A stretch of DNA of 64,000 nucleotides from Bathymodiolus brooksi (taxonomy: Eukaryota > Mollusca > Bivalvia > Mytilida > Modiolidae). A program made the position numbers and the translations under genes. Positions 1-10,866 of this stretch are shown piece after piece; position 1 is the stretch's first letter, and each line of letters begins with the position of its first letter. The notes below the pieces were generated by a model, which did not search any database, was not told the origin of the DNA, and saw only the letters and a list, made by a program, of their open reading frames with translations. The DNA is taken from assembly GCA_963680875.1 (NCBI GenBank), contig OY804590.1, positions 24,366,640 to 24,430,639 of the forward strand. The letters run 5' to 3'.

Positions 1-147
1 TTTTGGTATTCCGGTAAATCGTTGGCATTCCGGTGCCATTTTTGTTTACATTTCGCGGATAACATGTGCTCCGTGTAAAACGTCTTCTGATTGGATACGT
101 GTACTGGTAGCCGTAACCAATGAAATATTAAAGCGTGAATCCTCAAA
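1..147 (+). promoter_or_regulatory. Probable promoter / 5' UTR of gene A
   Basis: This stretch precedes the first coding exon of gene A and has more CpG than the introns. It carries two copies of ATTCCGGT (8-15 and 27-34), which on the other strand read ACCGGAAT, an ETS-factor-like core. A TGA at 136-138 is in frame with the ATG at 148, so that ATG is the first in its frame. No TATA box is evident. The start of transcription cannot be placed from sequence alone. Confidence 0.4.
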
Positions 148-215
148 ATGTATTCTAGATCTGCCAAGGGTGGAGAGAAGGCGGACCCGAATCGTAACCC
201 TTGGCTAGCGAAGAT
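148..215 (+). CDS. Gene A exon 1 (coiled-coil protein, N-terminus)
   Basis: This is the proposed first coding exon of a five-exon gene for an acidic, coiled-coil protein of about 298 residues; I do not recognise the family. The exon gives MYSRSAKGGEKADPNRNPWL followed by Ala-Lys, then two bases of a split codon, and ends at the donor AT|GTAGGA. The next exon begins with exactly the one base needed, giving Ile at the join. The start was chosen because an in-frame stop lies just upstream and no earlier ATG is in frame. The summed coding length over the five exons is 897 nt (299 codons with stop), with no internal stop. The donor is weaker than consensus, so this exon is the least certain of the five. 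Confidence 0.6.
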
Positions 216-2119
216 GTAGGAATACTTGATCCCCCAAAATATTTAGTTGACCTTGCTTAAGGCCATGTGAGCTTTTGTGTCTGTCGTCTGTTGTCCACTC
301 ATTGTTGTCTTTGTTGACATTTCACATTTTGATAATCTCGTCCGAAACTACTGGCATGAGCCAAAAGGAACCTAACTTACAGGAACGACTATTAAACTAC
401 ATGATTCTTAATTTGAAGATAATTTTATCCCTTTTTGAACCCTACAGGACATCTCTTTAAAAAAATATATTGGGAAGGGGTTATCCATACCTATTTATTA
501 CTTTGATATTGTTGTGCCTAAAACTACAAAAATTAAGACTGTCAGTGTGTAACAAACTGATCCCATTTATCAATATGAAGCCCCCCCCCCCCCAACTCCT
601 CGGTGACCCTCATACAAAAGATATCAATGCAATGGAAAAGAAAATTACTGAAGGACTATTGTGTTCAAATAGCTATATTAATATTCGTTTTGTATAAAAA
701 CATGACAGACAGACAAAACATGAGGATTCCTACGTATACACAGGTATAGGTATAGTACAGGTATTTGTATATAACCTGTTACAATGTTTAAATATATAGG
801 TATGTCCTTAGCCATGTTATTGATGTTTGTACTCCATTGTGTTGTTTACCACACATTTTAAAATATATGACCCCCCCCCCCCCCCCTTTATCTTCTAGTA
901 GCTACAAGTTAAAGATACATTTTATCTGGCCTTTGTAAGATATTTTATGCTCTGTTTAAGTTCATAACCTGTTGGGTTAAACATTTTTTTATATTTTATG
1001 AATGGTCATTCTGTCAAGTAAAATAATTGAAAAGTTCACCTAGTCACATGTTACAATGGCAGCTGACGTGATCCGTGATAATCTGTCGCATAAATATACT
1101 TGTCAGGTCAGAGAAATATAATACATTAATAAACGCTGTTACTTCTATAATTGGCCAGGCTACCATGTAGAGACATTTTTTGTTTGTTGGGTACAAATAT
1201 AATAGCTGTTGTATTACAAATGCAAGGATAGAATATTTTTAAATTTAAATAGAATGTGTCTATGAAGATCAAGATCTTAGAAAAAGATAGAAACTATATT
1301 TAAATGAATGAATATGTGATGACCTCTGATAGCAGTATAGGGTTAGGGTTATGGTGTTTAATGCCACTTTCAACAATATTTCAGTCCAAGTACTTTTGTA
1401 TTCAAGTTATTGGGGTAGATTTTGTTAACAAATATGTTATCAACGGACCATTTTCTTACTTCGAATTCTCCAAGACAGCAACATGTCTGAGTGGACAGAA
1501 TAACCTATTGGCCCAGGAATATTTATAAGGTCACAAGTGGTAGTGGTATCGCCCAGGAGTGCTGGCAAGGTCATAATAAGTGGCATATATACATGTAGAT
1601 TAAATTATTATTTGAATATTAATTTATTATGCTGTTTATTATGAATCACTACATGTAAAACAAACACAAATTTGTGTACCACCTGCCGTGATTTTCTGCG
1701 GAATGTGGATGATAATCTGAGGATTATAGTTGAAGTAGCCTTTATTAAGAAATGTATAATCGGGGAGTCTTACATTTTATTCTCCATGAAAATGTCAGTT
1801 CAAAAAATGGTTATTAAAATGTGTCACAAAATAGACCATGAAAAGATTTAAATTTTATAAATTCAATAAAGATCAGATTATCCGCCATACATATTTTTAA
1901 TCTGGTGAAGGTGAAGGTCATCCATGGGTAAGGGGTGTGTCAGGATTAGAATTTGTTTTGTAAAATTTTTGTCGAAGTTTCAGTATACCTGTGCCAGGTA
2001 TTTAAAAAGGAAAAATTGGTTCAATAGACCCTGTAAAATCTGCTTGACGACAAGCTTTCATAGTTTTATTGAAACCTGTACCAATGAAGTGCACAAATAA
2101 ATACAGGACATAGTGTGTA
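216..2119 (+). other. Gene A intron 1, left part
   Basis: This is AT-rich intron sequence without a convincing exon. It contains poly-C runs at 581-593 and 871-886. At 1338-1386 there is a minus-oriented SINE tail fragment (ttaatgccactttcaacaat). I see nothing else in it. Confidence 0.6.
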
Positions 2120-2932
2120 CAGGGCTCACCAAACCAGGCGAAGTGGGCGAAATTCTCGCCCTATATCGGCTGAAGTCGCTCTCCCTCGATTACAAAGCGA
2201 AATTAAAGTCGCCTTGTTTCTTTTTGCAAGTCACTCTTTTCTTTATGGTAAAGTTAATTGACAAAGCAATTGTAATCAATGTGAAAATACATAAGAATGA
2301 GAGAAAAGGGTTTTATTCAAGCAATAAAGAAGGTTTAATTTGTTGATACAAATGTTGAAAAGAATCGTGGCAAACTTATGTAAATTTGTATTGACGAAAT
2401 TCCCGGTGAAAATTAAATCCAAAATCTAAAAATATACAAACAGACACTTCATGTACCAAATTGGCCGTTGAATTGTGTTATATTATAATTATTTTAACAA
2501 AACTTGAGTTATTTGTAGCTTTTTAAAAGCTAAACAATCAACTTGTCAAATTTTAAACACTGTGATCTTGAGGATGTAAAATCGGGGGAAGGAAACGAAC
2601 AATTAGATGTCATTCATTTCTTTACAGATTTCAAGGCAAAAATGAATCAAATCTAAAATCAACAAATATAAGTCATAAGATCAATAATAATAATAAAACA
2701 AATACAAAACATGAATTTATTGTTAAATATGAAGGATATTAATAAGATATTAGCAAAGACACACTTCAAATGCAAATATAAAAAAAAAAATGTGAAAAAA
2801 ACCCCCATATTTTTGCGAAAACATGTCTCTATAACGCTGTTGGAAGTCTCCCTGTCATGCCTTCACTTCTCCCTCATGATCTCTGAGGGAGAAGTCTAGT
2901 CTCCCTGTTTTTTGCAAGTGTGGTGAGTCCTG
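2120..2932. mobile_element. hAT-like non-autonomous DNA element, copy 1
   Basis: The left end reads CAGGGCTCACCAAACC and the right end, inverted, reads CAGGACTCACCACAC, giving matching terminal inverted repeats of about 15 bp. CAGGG-type ends are typical of hAT elements. Near both ends are purine/pyrimidine blocks around 'agtgggcgaaat' and 'gagggagaagtc'. No transposase ORF is present. A clean 8-bp target duplication is not visible, probably because of divergence. A shorter relative lies at 5956-6380. Confidence 0.6.
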
Positions 2933-3772
2933 ATGTACTTTTAACATTTAAATATATGAGCAGGTCAAGCTGGTTAGTTTGACCAGTTAATACTGACCAT
3001 TTAAATTTCTTTAGATAGTGGACTTTGTACTTGTAGTATTTTCATAAGGTATTGGATTTGAATAAAACATATCAGGATTATAGTCTTGTTTTTAAATGGA
3101 AAGCTTATTGTTTAAATTATACCATACATAGTACAATACAACCTTTCCTAAAATTATTATAATTCATATTTTAATTAAAGATTTCATAATACATGTAATT
3201 GTAAAATTGTTCCCAGATAGACCATCAGTAAGAGATGTGCCTTAGCTTTATAAGTGTGTTTTACATGTACATCATTACATGTGTATATATATATATATGT
3301 GTGTGTTTTTCTTCACATGCACATGTATAATATAAGTGTGTTTATAAATGTGTATTTACACAACAGTATGTAAAGGGGGGGGGGGGGGGGGAGGGAGTTA
3401 GGAGGGATCATATGAATCCAACTCCTCCCCTTTGAAAAACAAGAAGAATTGTCCAGATTTGGTTGGACCATGACTGTTTAAAATCTGGATTATGACCCTG
3501 GCTGCAACAGTAGCTTTCCTCTATCAACAAATAAAACTGGCAGCTGAAATATTACTGAATATTCTGTTAAACACCAATAACAGATATATGTGTTTTAGAG
3601 TGTATGTCATTTGTATAAAAAATTATTTCAACATATTCAAGTCGATGAATATTCATTGATTTTAATTGAGGTGTTTCAAAGGGAAAAAGGTTTTTTCTGA
3701 TAAAACATTGTTTCAAGTTGAGTATAATCCACAGATCTGATTAAATTACAAAATTGATTTTTTTTTGGACAG
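2933..3772 (+). other. Gene A intron 1, right part
   Basis: AT-rich sequence with a (TA)n/(TG)n patch around 3284-3306 and a G17 run at 3375-3391. No gene is seen. It ends in the poly-T tract and acceptor of exon 2. Confidence 0.6.
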
Positions 3773-3966
3773 ATATGAGAGAGGTTTCGCACCCAATGTT
3801 TCTCTGGCTCCTGCCTCCAAGCGTAAAGAAGATATCAATGATATAAGTGATGATGAAGATGAGAAGGAGCCAATCAAATCAGAGCCTGAAAGGTCACCAA
3901 GGTCACCAACGTCTAGAGAGTGGGACCTTCCAAGCGAATCTGACGACTCCTTACATCTTTCTGATA
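3773..3966 (+). CDS. Gene A exon 2 (acidic Ser-rich linker)
   Basis: The exon starts after the acceptor tttttttttggacag and ends at the strong donor ATA|GTAAGT. It encodes about 64 residues, including basic SKRKED, an acidic run (DISDDEDEKEP) and a Ser/Pro stretch (SEPERSPRSPTSREW) ending in SDDSLHLSD. These look like a disordered, phosphorylation-prone linker with possible proline-directed and CK2-type sites, which is inference from composition. The exon starts with one base and ends with one base of split codons, fitting exon 1 on one side and exon 3 on the other. No catalytic motif is seen. Confidence 0.8.
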
Positions 3967-4100
3967 GTAAGTTTAAATGATTTTCTGACAGAAATATTCA
4001 CCTTTTAGTCATAAGATTGCGGAGTTTGTTGTAGACGTTATTGCTCTTTCGAATTGTGTACAAGTATGTAGTTTATTCTTATTCAAATATAAAAGTGTTT

Positions 4101-5309
4101 TTAGCTCACCTAGCCAATGGCCATGTGAGCTTTTGCCATCTCTTGTTATCTCACCTGGTCAAAGGCCATATGAGCTTTTGCCATCACTTGGCGTCCGTCG
4201 TACGTCGTAAACTTTCACATTTAAATCTTCTCCTCTGAAACCCCTGAACCAAATTAAACCAAACCTGGCAGGGATGGTCCTTGTGTGGGTCCCTTTCAAA
4301 ATTGTATCTGACAGACCCGCCCTCCATTCAAGATGGCTGTTGTTGCTAAAAATAGAAATTTCTTCAATTGTCCATTGCTGCTTTATTATAAATCTAAATG
4401 AGCTCAATTTTTTACTGCAGCCACATGGAAATTAGTAGTTTAACATATATTCCGTTTTTTTCTGTGAAATTTTTCTTTCAGCCGATTTATACCGATTATG
4501 CAAATTAGGCATATTTTGATAAAAGATCACATTTAAATCTTTTCCCCTGAAACCGCTGAACCAAATTAAACCAAACCTGGCAGGGATGTTCCTTGGGAGT
4601 GTCCCTTTCACCATTATATCCGATAGTCCTGCCCTCCATTCAAGATACAATGTAGCTGCTGTTACTAAAAATAGACATTTCTTCAATTGTCCATTGCTGC
4701 TTTATTATAAATCAAAATGAGCTTAAATTTTAGCTGCAGCTACATGGCAATGAGTAGTTTAACATATATTCGGGGTTTGTCTGTGAAATATTTCTTTCAG
4801 CCGATTTATACCGATTATGGAAATTAGGCATATTTTGATAAAAGATCACATTTAAATCTTTTCCTCTGAAACCACTGAACCAAATTAAACCAAACCTGGC
4901 AGGGATGTTCCTTGGGAGTGTCCCTTTCACCATTATATCCGATAGTCCCGCCCTCCATTCAAGATACAATGTAGCTGCTGTTACTAAAAATAGAAATTTC
5001 TTCAATTGTCCATTGCTGCTTTATTATAAATCAAAATGAGCTCAAATTTTAACTGCAGCTACATGGCAATGAGTAGTTTAACCTATATTCTGGGTTTTTC
5101 TGTGAGATTTTTTCAACCAGTTTATTCCGTTTAGGAATATTATGAGATAAAAATCACATCAAAATCATTTGCTCAGAAATTTGAGTTGAAATGATTTTTG
5201 GGTGGCCCACTTTCAAAATTACGTGTAACACCCCCATTTTCTATCAACTTTAGATGTCAAATTGAAAACCAGGTGAGCGATTACAGGCTCCTGGGAGCCT
5301 CTAGTTTAC
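4101..5309. mobile_element. DNA element with CTCACCT ends and three ~315-bp internal repeats
   Basis: The left part reads agctcacctagccaatggcc and soon after ctcacctggtcaaaggcc; the right end reads accaggtgagcgattacagg and gggagcctctag. The left gctcacctggt and right accaggtgagc form subterminal inverted repeats. Between them lie three tandem units starting near 4216, 4528 and 4847 (spacings 312 and 319 bp), each with an ATTCAAGAT core and a conserved 'ccaaacctggcagggatg' stretch. This layout of inverted-type ends around a tandem core recalls pearl/Helentron-type bivalve elements, but that assignment is inference. Short ORFs on the minus strand here are repeat products. Confidence 0.6.
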
Positions 5310-5419
5310 TTTTATTTCAAATATGCAGTTGAATATATTCAAATATTTCATATTTACCATTTTTTTAAAAATTTAAATACATGTATTCATTACATACATT
5401 CATGCCCTTTCTTTTAAAG

Positions 5420-5619
5420 CTGAGGAGAATACCGACACTGCTTCACCAGACATTAAGAAGAGTCTAGATGAGGAGGTACTTTTGGTGCAGGGCATGCTAG
5501 ATAAAACATCGTTAAACCAAGAGGATCGTCAGAGCTTTCTTGTTCGACTTGAAAAGGTGCACAATAAAAGAGACGAACAATTTAATCAGATTGTCAGGAT
5601 GAACAATAATCTTCGTAAG
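5420..5619 (+). CDS. Gene A exon 3 (start of coiled coil)
   Basis: The acceptor is cttttaaag and the donor AAG|GTTAGT. Two leading bases complete the codon left by exon 2 (Thr) and the exon ends in phase 0. The 66 further residues include EENTDTASPDIKKSLDEEV and LLVQGMLDKTSLNQEDRQSF, then a charged helical stretch with heptad-like hydrophobic spacing (VRLEKVHNKRDEQFNQIVRM). This begins the coiled coil that continues in exon 4. The last 31 nt of the exon plus its donor are tandemly duplicated just downstream in the intron (see findings). Confidence 0.82.
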
Positions 5620-5688
5620 GTTAGTATAGTGTAATTCTGATTGCTAGGATCAACAACAGCCTTTGTAATGTTAAAACAGTGAAATCTG
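5589..5688 (+). repeat. 50-bp tandem duplication of an exon/donor border
   Basis: Positions 5589-5638 span the last 31 nt of exon 3, its donor and 19 nt of intron. Positions 5639-5688 are a second copy, about 70% identical by direct comparison (35 of 50). In the second copy the donor AAGGTTAGT has become AATGTTAAA, so it should no longer be a good splice site. Confidence 0.75.
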
Positions 5689-5715
5689 TCTAAACCGAAC
5701 ATCTTTGGGATGAGT
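5677..5715. mobile_element. Fragment of the TAAACCGAAC inverted-repeat element
   Basis: The stretch cagtgaaatctgtctaaacc followed by gaacatctttggga matches the left end of the element at 28646-28822. Only this end is present. Confidence 0.5.
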
Positions 5716-5802
5716 TGAGGTGAGAGGTGATTGTTGGTTTTGTTGATATTGGTGGAATTGTTGATCATCATGGTTTAGACTTTCTTTTCATAACAATGCT
5801 AA

Positions 5803-5952
5803 AGTAGACAAGATGTAGGGGGAGATTATGGTATTTAACGCCACTTTCAACAATATTTCAGTTATATTGTGGTAGACAAGATGTAGAGGGGAGATTATGG
5901 TGTTTAACGCCACTTCCAACAATATTTCAGTTATATTGTGGTAGACAAGATG
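5803..5952 (-). repeat. Tandem pair of SINE tails
   Basis: Two copies of a ~70-bp unit (gtagacaagatgta... ggtgtttaacgccacttt ... ttatattgtg) lie head to tail, with 'gtagacaagatgt' before, between and after. Each contains the 3' tail of the bivalve SINE in minus orientation. Confidence 0.7.
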
Positions 5953-5955
5953 TGA

Positions 5956-6380
5956 CAGGGCTCACCAAACCAGGCGAAGTGGGCAACTTCTTTGCCTTGG
6001 TTTCAATGAAATCGCCCAATTTCTGTCAAAAATCTAAGTTTTAGTTGCCCTGTCAGTCTTTTCAAGTCCGTTTTTTTTCACCAATAATCATGCTTTTTCT
6101 TCAATATTCACATAAAAGGAGCTCCTATGTTCCTGAAATGTAACCCATACAGGGTTTTATGTTCAATATTTTATTCCAAACTCGTTAATTGCATCCTATT
6201 TAAGATCATAGTGCAGCACGTTCGTTTTTGTGAAAGGTAGGGGAACATGCGGTAGTGGGGAAAGAAACGTTAAAATTTGGATCGATTTTCGGAAGTCTCC
6301 CAGATTTTCCCTCACTTCGCCCTTAAGTCAAAAGAGAGAGAAGTCAATTCGCCCTGTTTTTACTATGTGTGGAGATGTGA
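5956..6380. mobile_element. hAT-like element, copy 2 (degenerate, shorter)
   Basis: It begins CAGGGCTCACCAAACCAGGC like the element at 2120, and keeps 'gaagtgggcaa' at the left and 'cgccctgtttttactatgtg' at the right. The right terminal repeat has decayed. No transposase is present. Confidence 0.5.
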
Positions 6381-6643
6381 AGTCATTTACAACAAAATAT
6401 GTTTATTATATGTTCATTGTGGAATTAATTTGAAGTAATTGGGTCACATGATCAGGATCTTTATTGTATAATAAATAACATGAGATTTTGTCTTATTGTG
6501 AGAGACATTGTCTGTGCATAATAAATATTATCATTAGTTTTATTACAGGGACCTTGTGACATGTATCTGACCTCTGACCTACTTAAGCTACTGACATCTC
6601 TTTGTTTATCTGTTCTAATTGTTTGTTTACAATTTAATCTTAA

Positions 6644-6890
6644 GGGCTGTCATGGCCGTGATCTTATGGTAGTTGGATTGACAACTACCTGTGCAATCTG
6701 TGCCTATCACCTTTAAAGTTATGAGTTCGAATCCCGTTCATGGCAAGGTGTACTCGATACAGCAATATGTGATAAAGTTCGTCAGTGACTTGCGACAAGA
6801 CTGGTTTTCTCTGGTTACTTCGATTTGCTCCACCAATAAAACTGACCGCCACTGAAATACTGTTGAAAGTGGCATTAAATACCATAACCT
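6644..6890 (+). mobile_element. tRNA-derived SINE, near full length
   Basis: The head contains a polymerase III box A-like stretch (tatggtagttgg) and box B (gagttcgaatcccg). The body has gtcagtgacttgcgac and ttgctccaccaataaaactg; the tail is ctgttgaaagtggcattaaa. It resembles V-type molluscan SINEs such as RUDI; that family name is an inference. Confidence 0.75.
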
Positions 6891-7437
6891 CTTCCCTCTG
6901 AAACCACTAGACAAATACTTATAAAGGATCCCATGTTAAAATGTTAAAAGGTCTTCTTCTAATGTAATAATACATTGGCCTACATGTATGTATAAAAGAG
7001 GGTGCAAGAACATTTTGAAAAAGTGATTACCTGATTTTTTCATTGAGGTGGGGTCTTGCCCAGATACTTACCTCATGTGATGATGTTTCAAGACGTCTAC
7101 CCACAGTGAGGGAATATTTGTCTATTCTTCTCTGGTCTATTTATCTTGCTGTTTGTATTGAACTGAAACGTCAGCAAAAACGATTCTTTATTGAAATTCG
7201 ACAAAAGCAGATTTTGGCATGCTTGAAAGATGCACATGTTAAGGTTTTAAAGCACCCTTGACATAAAAAATAACACTAATGGTGCAAGGGCTAGGTCTGG
7301 AATGGACACTAGTGTAATTCTTTTAACAATAAAGAAATTGTTGCAACATTGTTTAGTAGACAGAGATTTCTTTAGTACCATTATATGCATGCCATGACGC
7401 AGCTATAAATAAAAACACTTAAAAAATATTATATATC
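6891..7437 (+). other. Gene A intron 3, plain stretch
   Basis: Intron sequence between a SINE and a small inverted-repeat element. A 72-codon open frame at 7043-7261 has no ATG start, no motif I recognise and no matching splice sites, so I do not call it a gene. Confidence 0.5.
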
Positions 7438-7591
7438 CAGTCAAACTTGTAGTAAGTGGTCACCTTTGGGACAAAGAAAAAGCGACCTGATGAGCCAGGT
7501 GACATTTTAAAAGAGCACATGAAATTTTCTATGACAGGACAAGAAAAATATGACCTTTTAATAGAGGTGACTGCATGGGCAGGTTTGACTG
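7438..7591. mobile_element. CAGTCAAACCTG inverted-repeat MITE, copy 1
   Basis: The ends are ccagtcaaacttg and caggtttgactgg. Internal text matches the other copies in reverse orientation (tttgggacaaagaaaa, ttctatgacagg). TIRs of this form with TA-rich flanks resemble Tc1/mariner-type MITEs, which is inference. It lies 50 bp upstream of gene A exon 4. Confidence 0.65.
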
Positions 7592-7641
7592 GAGCTTCAT
7601 ATTGAAGAATTATCTTACAAAAATGTATATCCTCATTGTAG

Positions 7642-7827
7642 GAAGTGGAAGGTTTAAAGAAAACCATGAAAGAAAAGTTGGACAAAATGTCAGAGAAAAA
7701 CGATAAACTCAGTAAACAGTTAGAACGTACTAGGATAGAATCTGAATGTCGATTGGAGGAAGCTACTGACGATAAAAGTAAATTGGTAAAGGAGATCAAA
7801 AGGTTACAAAGTCACGAAGAGGTGGAG
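7642..7827 (+). CDS. Gene A exon 4 (coiled coil)
   Basis: This phase-0 exon of 62 codons lies between the acceptor cctcattgtag and the donor GAG|GTGAGT. It is almost pure charged helix: EVEGLKKTMKEKLDKMSEKN, then DKLSKQLERTRIESECRLEE, ending KRLQSHEEVE. Leu/Ile/Met recur at heptad spacing with Lys/Glu between, as in a parallel coiled coil, so oligomerisation or scaffolding is likely; the partner is unknown. A small inverted-repeat element ends only 50 bp upstream of the exon. The following intron is about 14.6 kb, so an additional phase-0 exon within it could have been missed. Confidence 0.85.
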
Positions 7828-8566
7828 GTGAGTTATAGTTAAAAATAATAGATGAAAGGCTACTCTGACAGGGAACCAGGTCATTAAATAGGTCAACGTC
7901 TAACAGTCATTAGAAGGTCAAGGTCAGGTGTTTAGAAATTTGGTCACGTATCATACCCTAAGAGTTACATGGAGTTAGGAAATCAGTTAGGACACTTAAT
8001 GGGGTTAAAAGTTAATGGGTTGAGGTTAATAGAGTTAACATTTTTTGCAGACTGGGATATCTATTTTTGAATATCATAATGGTGGGTAATTGTTTTAACA
8101 TATTTTTTTTATGTCAATAAAGGTTAGAGAATACCTAAGTGGCAATGAAAAATGGACAATCCAGAGAAACTGGCTATGAATGTTTATTTTGATTGTCATG
8201 GTTTTTAAAATGCTGATATTTGTCAAAACAAAACAAAGAATGCATTGTGGTACATTTCTAATGTCTCCTGTAATGAATTGTCTTTAAAAAAAAAATTTTT
8301 TTGGTCAAAGATGATAAAAATTATGTGCTATGGTGTGTATATAAAGTGTACCACGAGAGGACAGTATATTGTGTACTGTGACTTTAGCATTGGTCATATT
8401 GCCAGTATAAATTTGATATGTCCAGTAATTCTTTATTTATTTTTCTTTGCAATTGTACTTAAAATTTGTTATATTTTCAAGTTCGGACTAGTAACTTCTA
8501 AAGTCTAAAATCATTCATAGACATCTACCTGATATATTATAATGTGACCACAAGCAAATACAGATA
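7828..8566 (+). other. Gene A intron 4, first part
   Basis: AT-rich intron with short purine-rich repeats (gttaatgggttgaggttaat) near 8000. I see no gene or clear element. Confidence 0.5.
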
Positions 8567-8744
8567 CAGTTAAACCTGCCTATGTGGTCACCTCTGTTAA
8601 GCAGTCACCTGTATTAAAAGGTCATCTTTTTCTTTTCCTGTCATAGAAAGCTCCATATGAATTGAACCTCTTTTAAGAGGACACCTGTCTTATAAGCCAC
8701 CTTTTCTTTGTCCCAAAGGTGACCTCCTAATACAGTTTTGACTA
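8567..8744. mobile_element. CAGTCAAACCTG MITE, copy 2
   Basis: The left end is cagttaaacctgcctatgtg and the right end cagttttgacta. The interior shares gtcacctgtattaaaaggtc with copies at 12870 and 13349. Confidence 0.7.
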
Positions 8745-10469
8745 CATGCTGAAAGGTCAAAGTGCATTGTAATATATAGTCAATACATGTATGTACATAT
8801 ACTTTATATAGCCTTTTAACTCCATGTAAATAGTAAACAAGGTTGACATGGGGGGAAAGTTCACTGGCATTTACATAAAATATGATCTATTTATTTAACT
8901 CAAGAACTTGTCATCTAACATTAAACATAGTCAATCACGAGGGATGGAAAGTTCTCCCTGCACAATTCAAATTTTGAAAAATTATAACATATTGGCCTTG
9001 TTTATTTGGTCACAGCTATAATTTTCAATTCAGTCCAGAATTGCCCTATAAGCTATTTTACAAGTTTGATTTAAACATATTTTATTGATAAATAACATAT
9101 GAACTTTCTGTTCATAATACAATAAAACATAGGATTCAGAAACAAGCGTAATGCTTATATTAATCCGTTTCCTAAAAAACACATGAACAATTTTACAAGT
9201 TTGTGAAACAATATATTAGAAATATGTATTTTACCTATATAAATTGAATATAAGTACATGTACAAGGCTTTCAATATTTTTCAAGTCTACCAGTACTTCA
9301 CTATTTTACAGATCTAAACGGTACTTTTGATTAAAATTTGAACAACTTTCATGAATATCTTATACAACACTCTTTAAAATCAGGAGGTACCAAAGACCAT
9401 TTTAAGCAGGTAAAAGTACCTGGTATGCCACCCCTTATTGAAAGACCTTCATGTATTAAGAATACATTTTAGACTAGGTAATTAAATTGTGACATTTGAC
9501 CTGTATGAGATAGTGGCCTTGTTTTATATTGTGATGTAAATGTATATTGTGTTAACATTACCATGACATGATTAATACTTACCTATTATAGTATTGTCTA
9601 CCTGTATTAATACTTACAGTTACCTGTATTGTCGTCAGTGTTTACTACTGCTTTTTTTCCTTTCATAATATACAGTTGAATTCATTTCTGTAGACATGCC
9701 ATGATATAGTTGAAATTCTGCTAATGTTGGCATTAAACACCAATATAATCAATTTCATTACAAATGGATGTACTGTACTTAATTTATTCAGAATTTCTAC
9801 CCTTAGCTCTACTGTTGTTTATAGGACCAGTCTGTATGTCCTTTTCAAGACCAAATATCAGATATTTAATATTATTTTATTTGCAATTTTGAACATTGAA
9901 AAAAAAAATAGCGGTGATAATTGTATGTATGGCTGAAAATTTACACACTTGTCATAATCATTCACTCGCTGTTGTAATAAAGAAAATATTATCTGCCTTC
10001 TGATTGGTTTAAAGGTCATCATGGCAATCGTCAAGTAACCACAAATGTACATTTCCTTCATTATATATTTAGATCATTGTAAATTATGTTAGTTTAACAT
10101 TATCTAATGCAACTTATTATGATCATGAATTATTAGGAATGTGTGCACTATCAATGTGTATTTAACTTTTCTACACTGAAAAGCTCCAACATTTATTTCC
10201 TCTTTTCAAAGGAAATTTGTAAAACTGAAGCAGATGTTTACTTTTTTTTTTAGCAAATTAGATTTAAAAATAGACACCTATGTTTGTTTTTTAGTTATTC
10301 AGCAACAGCCATGAGCATTTTACGAATCAGGAGCCAATACAATCTGGCACAGACTACTGATTGTAAACAATGTGGATAACTGTTATGTCTGCCTAATGTT
10401 AACTCTGGTGTGATTAAACACTGATCAAGAATTATCACCATGTGGTGTGATGTCATTAAGAGAATCAAA
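8745..10469 (+). other. Gene A intron 4, plain AT-rich stretch
   Basis: About 1.7 kb of AT-rich sequence without repeats that I recognise or credible coding potential. The open frames in it are short and have no splice context. Confidence 0.5.
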
Positions 10470-10712
10470 ACACCTGCACCCATTACAGGTTACAGAGGAC
10501 AAAGAGGGGGCAGGGGTGGGGTCTTACAATTATTGTATTAGAAATCCTGCACCCATTACAAGCTACAGAGGGCGAAAACAGGGTAGGGGTGGGGTTATAC
10601 AATTATTGTATTCAAAGGACCTGCACCCATTACAAGTTACAGTTACAGAAAATCGGAGGACAAACAGGGGGTGGGGGGTGGGCTCATACAATTATTTTAT
10701 GCAAAAGATCTT
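10470..10712 (+). repeat. Three tandem ~77-bp units
   Basis: Each unit contains ctgcacccattacaagttac, a G-rich stretch (ggggtggggt) and tacaattattgtatt. The 110-codon open frame across this array is a product of the repeat, not a gene. Confidence 0.8.
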
Positions 10713-10825
10713 AAAGGGCATATTGACCAATATTTTGACAGAATTACATGCAATGGTGGCCTCTCTTGAAGAGTTCTAGTGTTTTGAACTATCTCAGTGC
10801 ATCAATATTTTGACAAAATACATCC

Positions 10826-10866
10826 ATATAAGGCCATATAAGGCCATATAAGGCCATATAAGGCCA
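10826..10866 (+). repeat. Microsatellite (ATAAGGCCAT)n
   Basis: Four decamer copies of ataaggccat in a row. Confidence 0.85.

Noticed and set aside
4159..5005. Minus-strand ORFs with a repeated LEWRAGLSDIMVKGTLPR peptide
   Set aside because: The similar peptides come from the three ~315-bp tandem units of a noncoding element, not from paralogous genes.
7043..7261. 72-codon ORF ending QILACLKDAHVKVLKHP
   Set aside because: No ATG, no motif, no acceptor or donor that joins it in phase to gene A; left as intron.
10447..10779. 110-codon plus-strand ORF
   Set aside because: It spans the three 77-bp tandem units; its repeated peptide (HPLQVT..., SYNY) is a product of the repeat and it lacks splice context.
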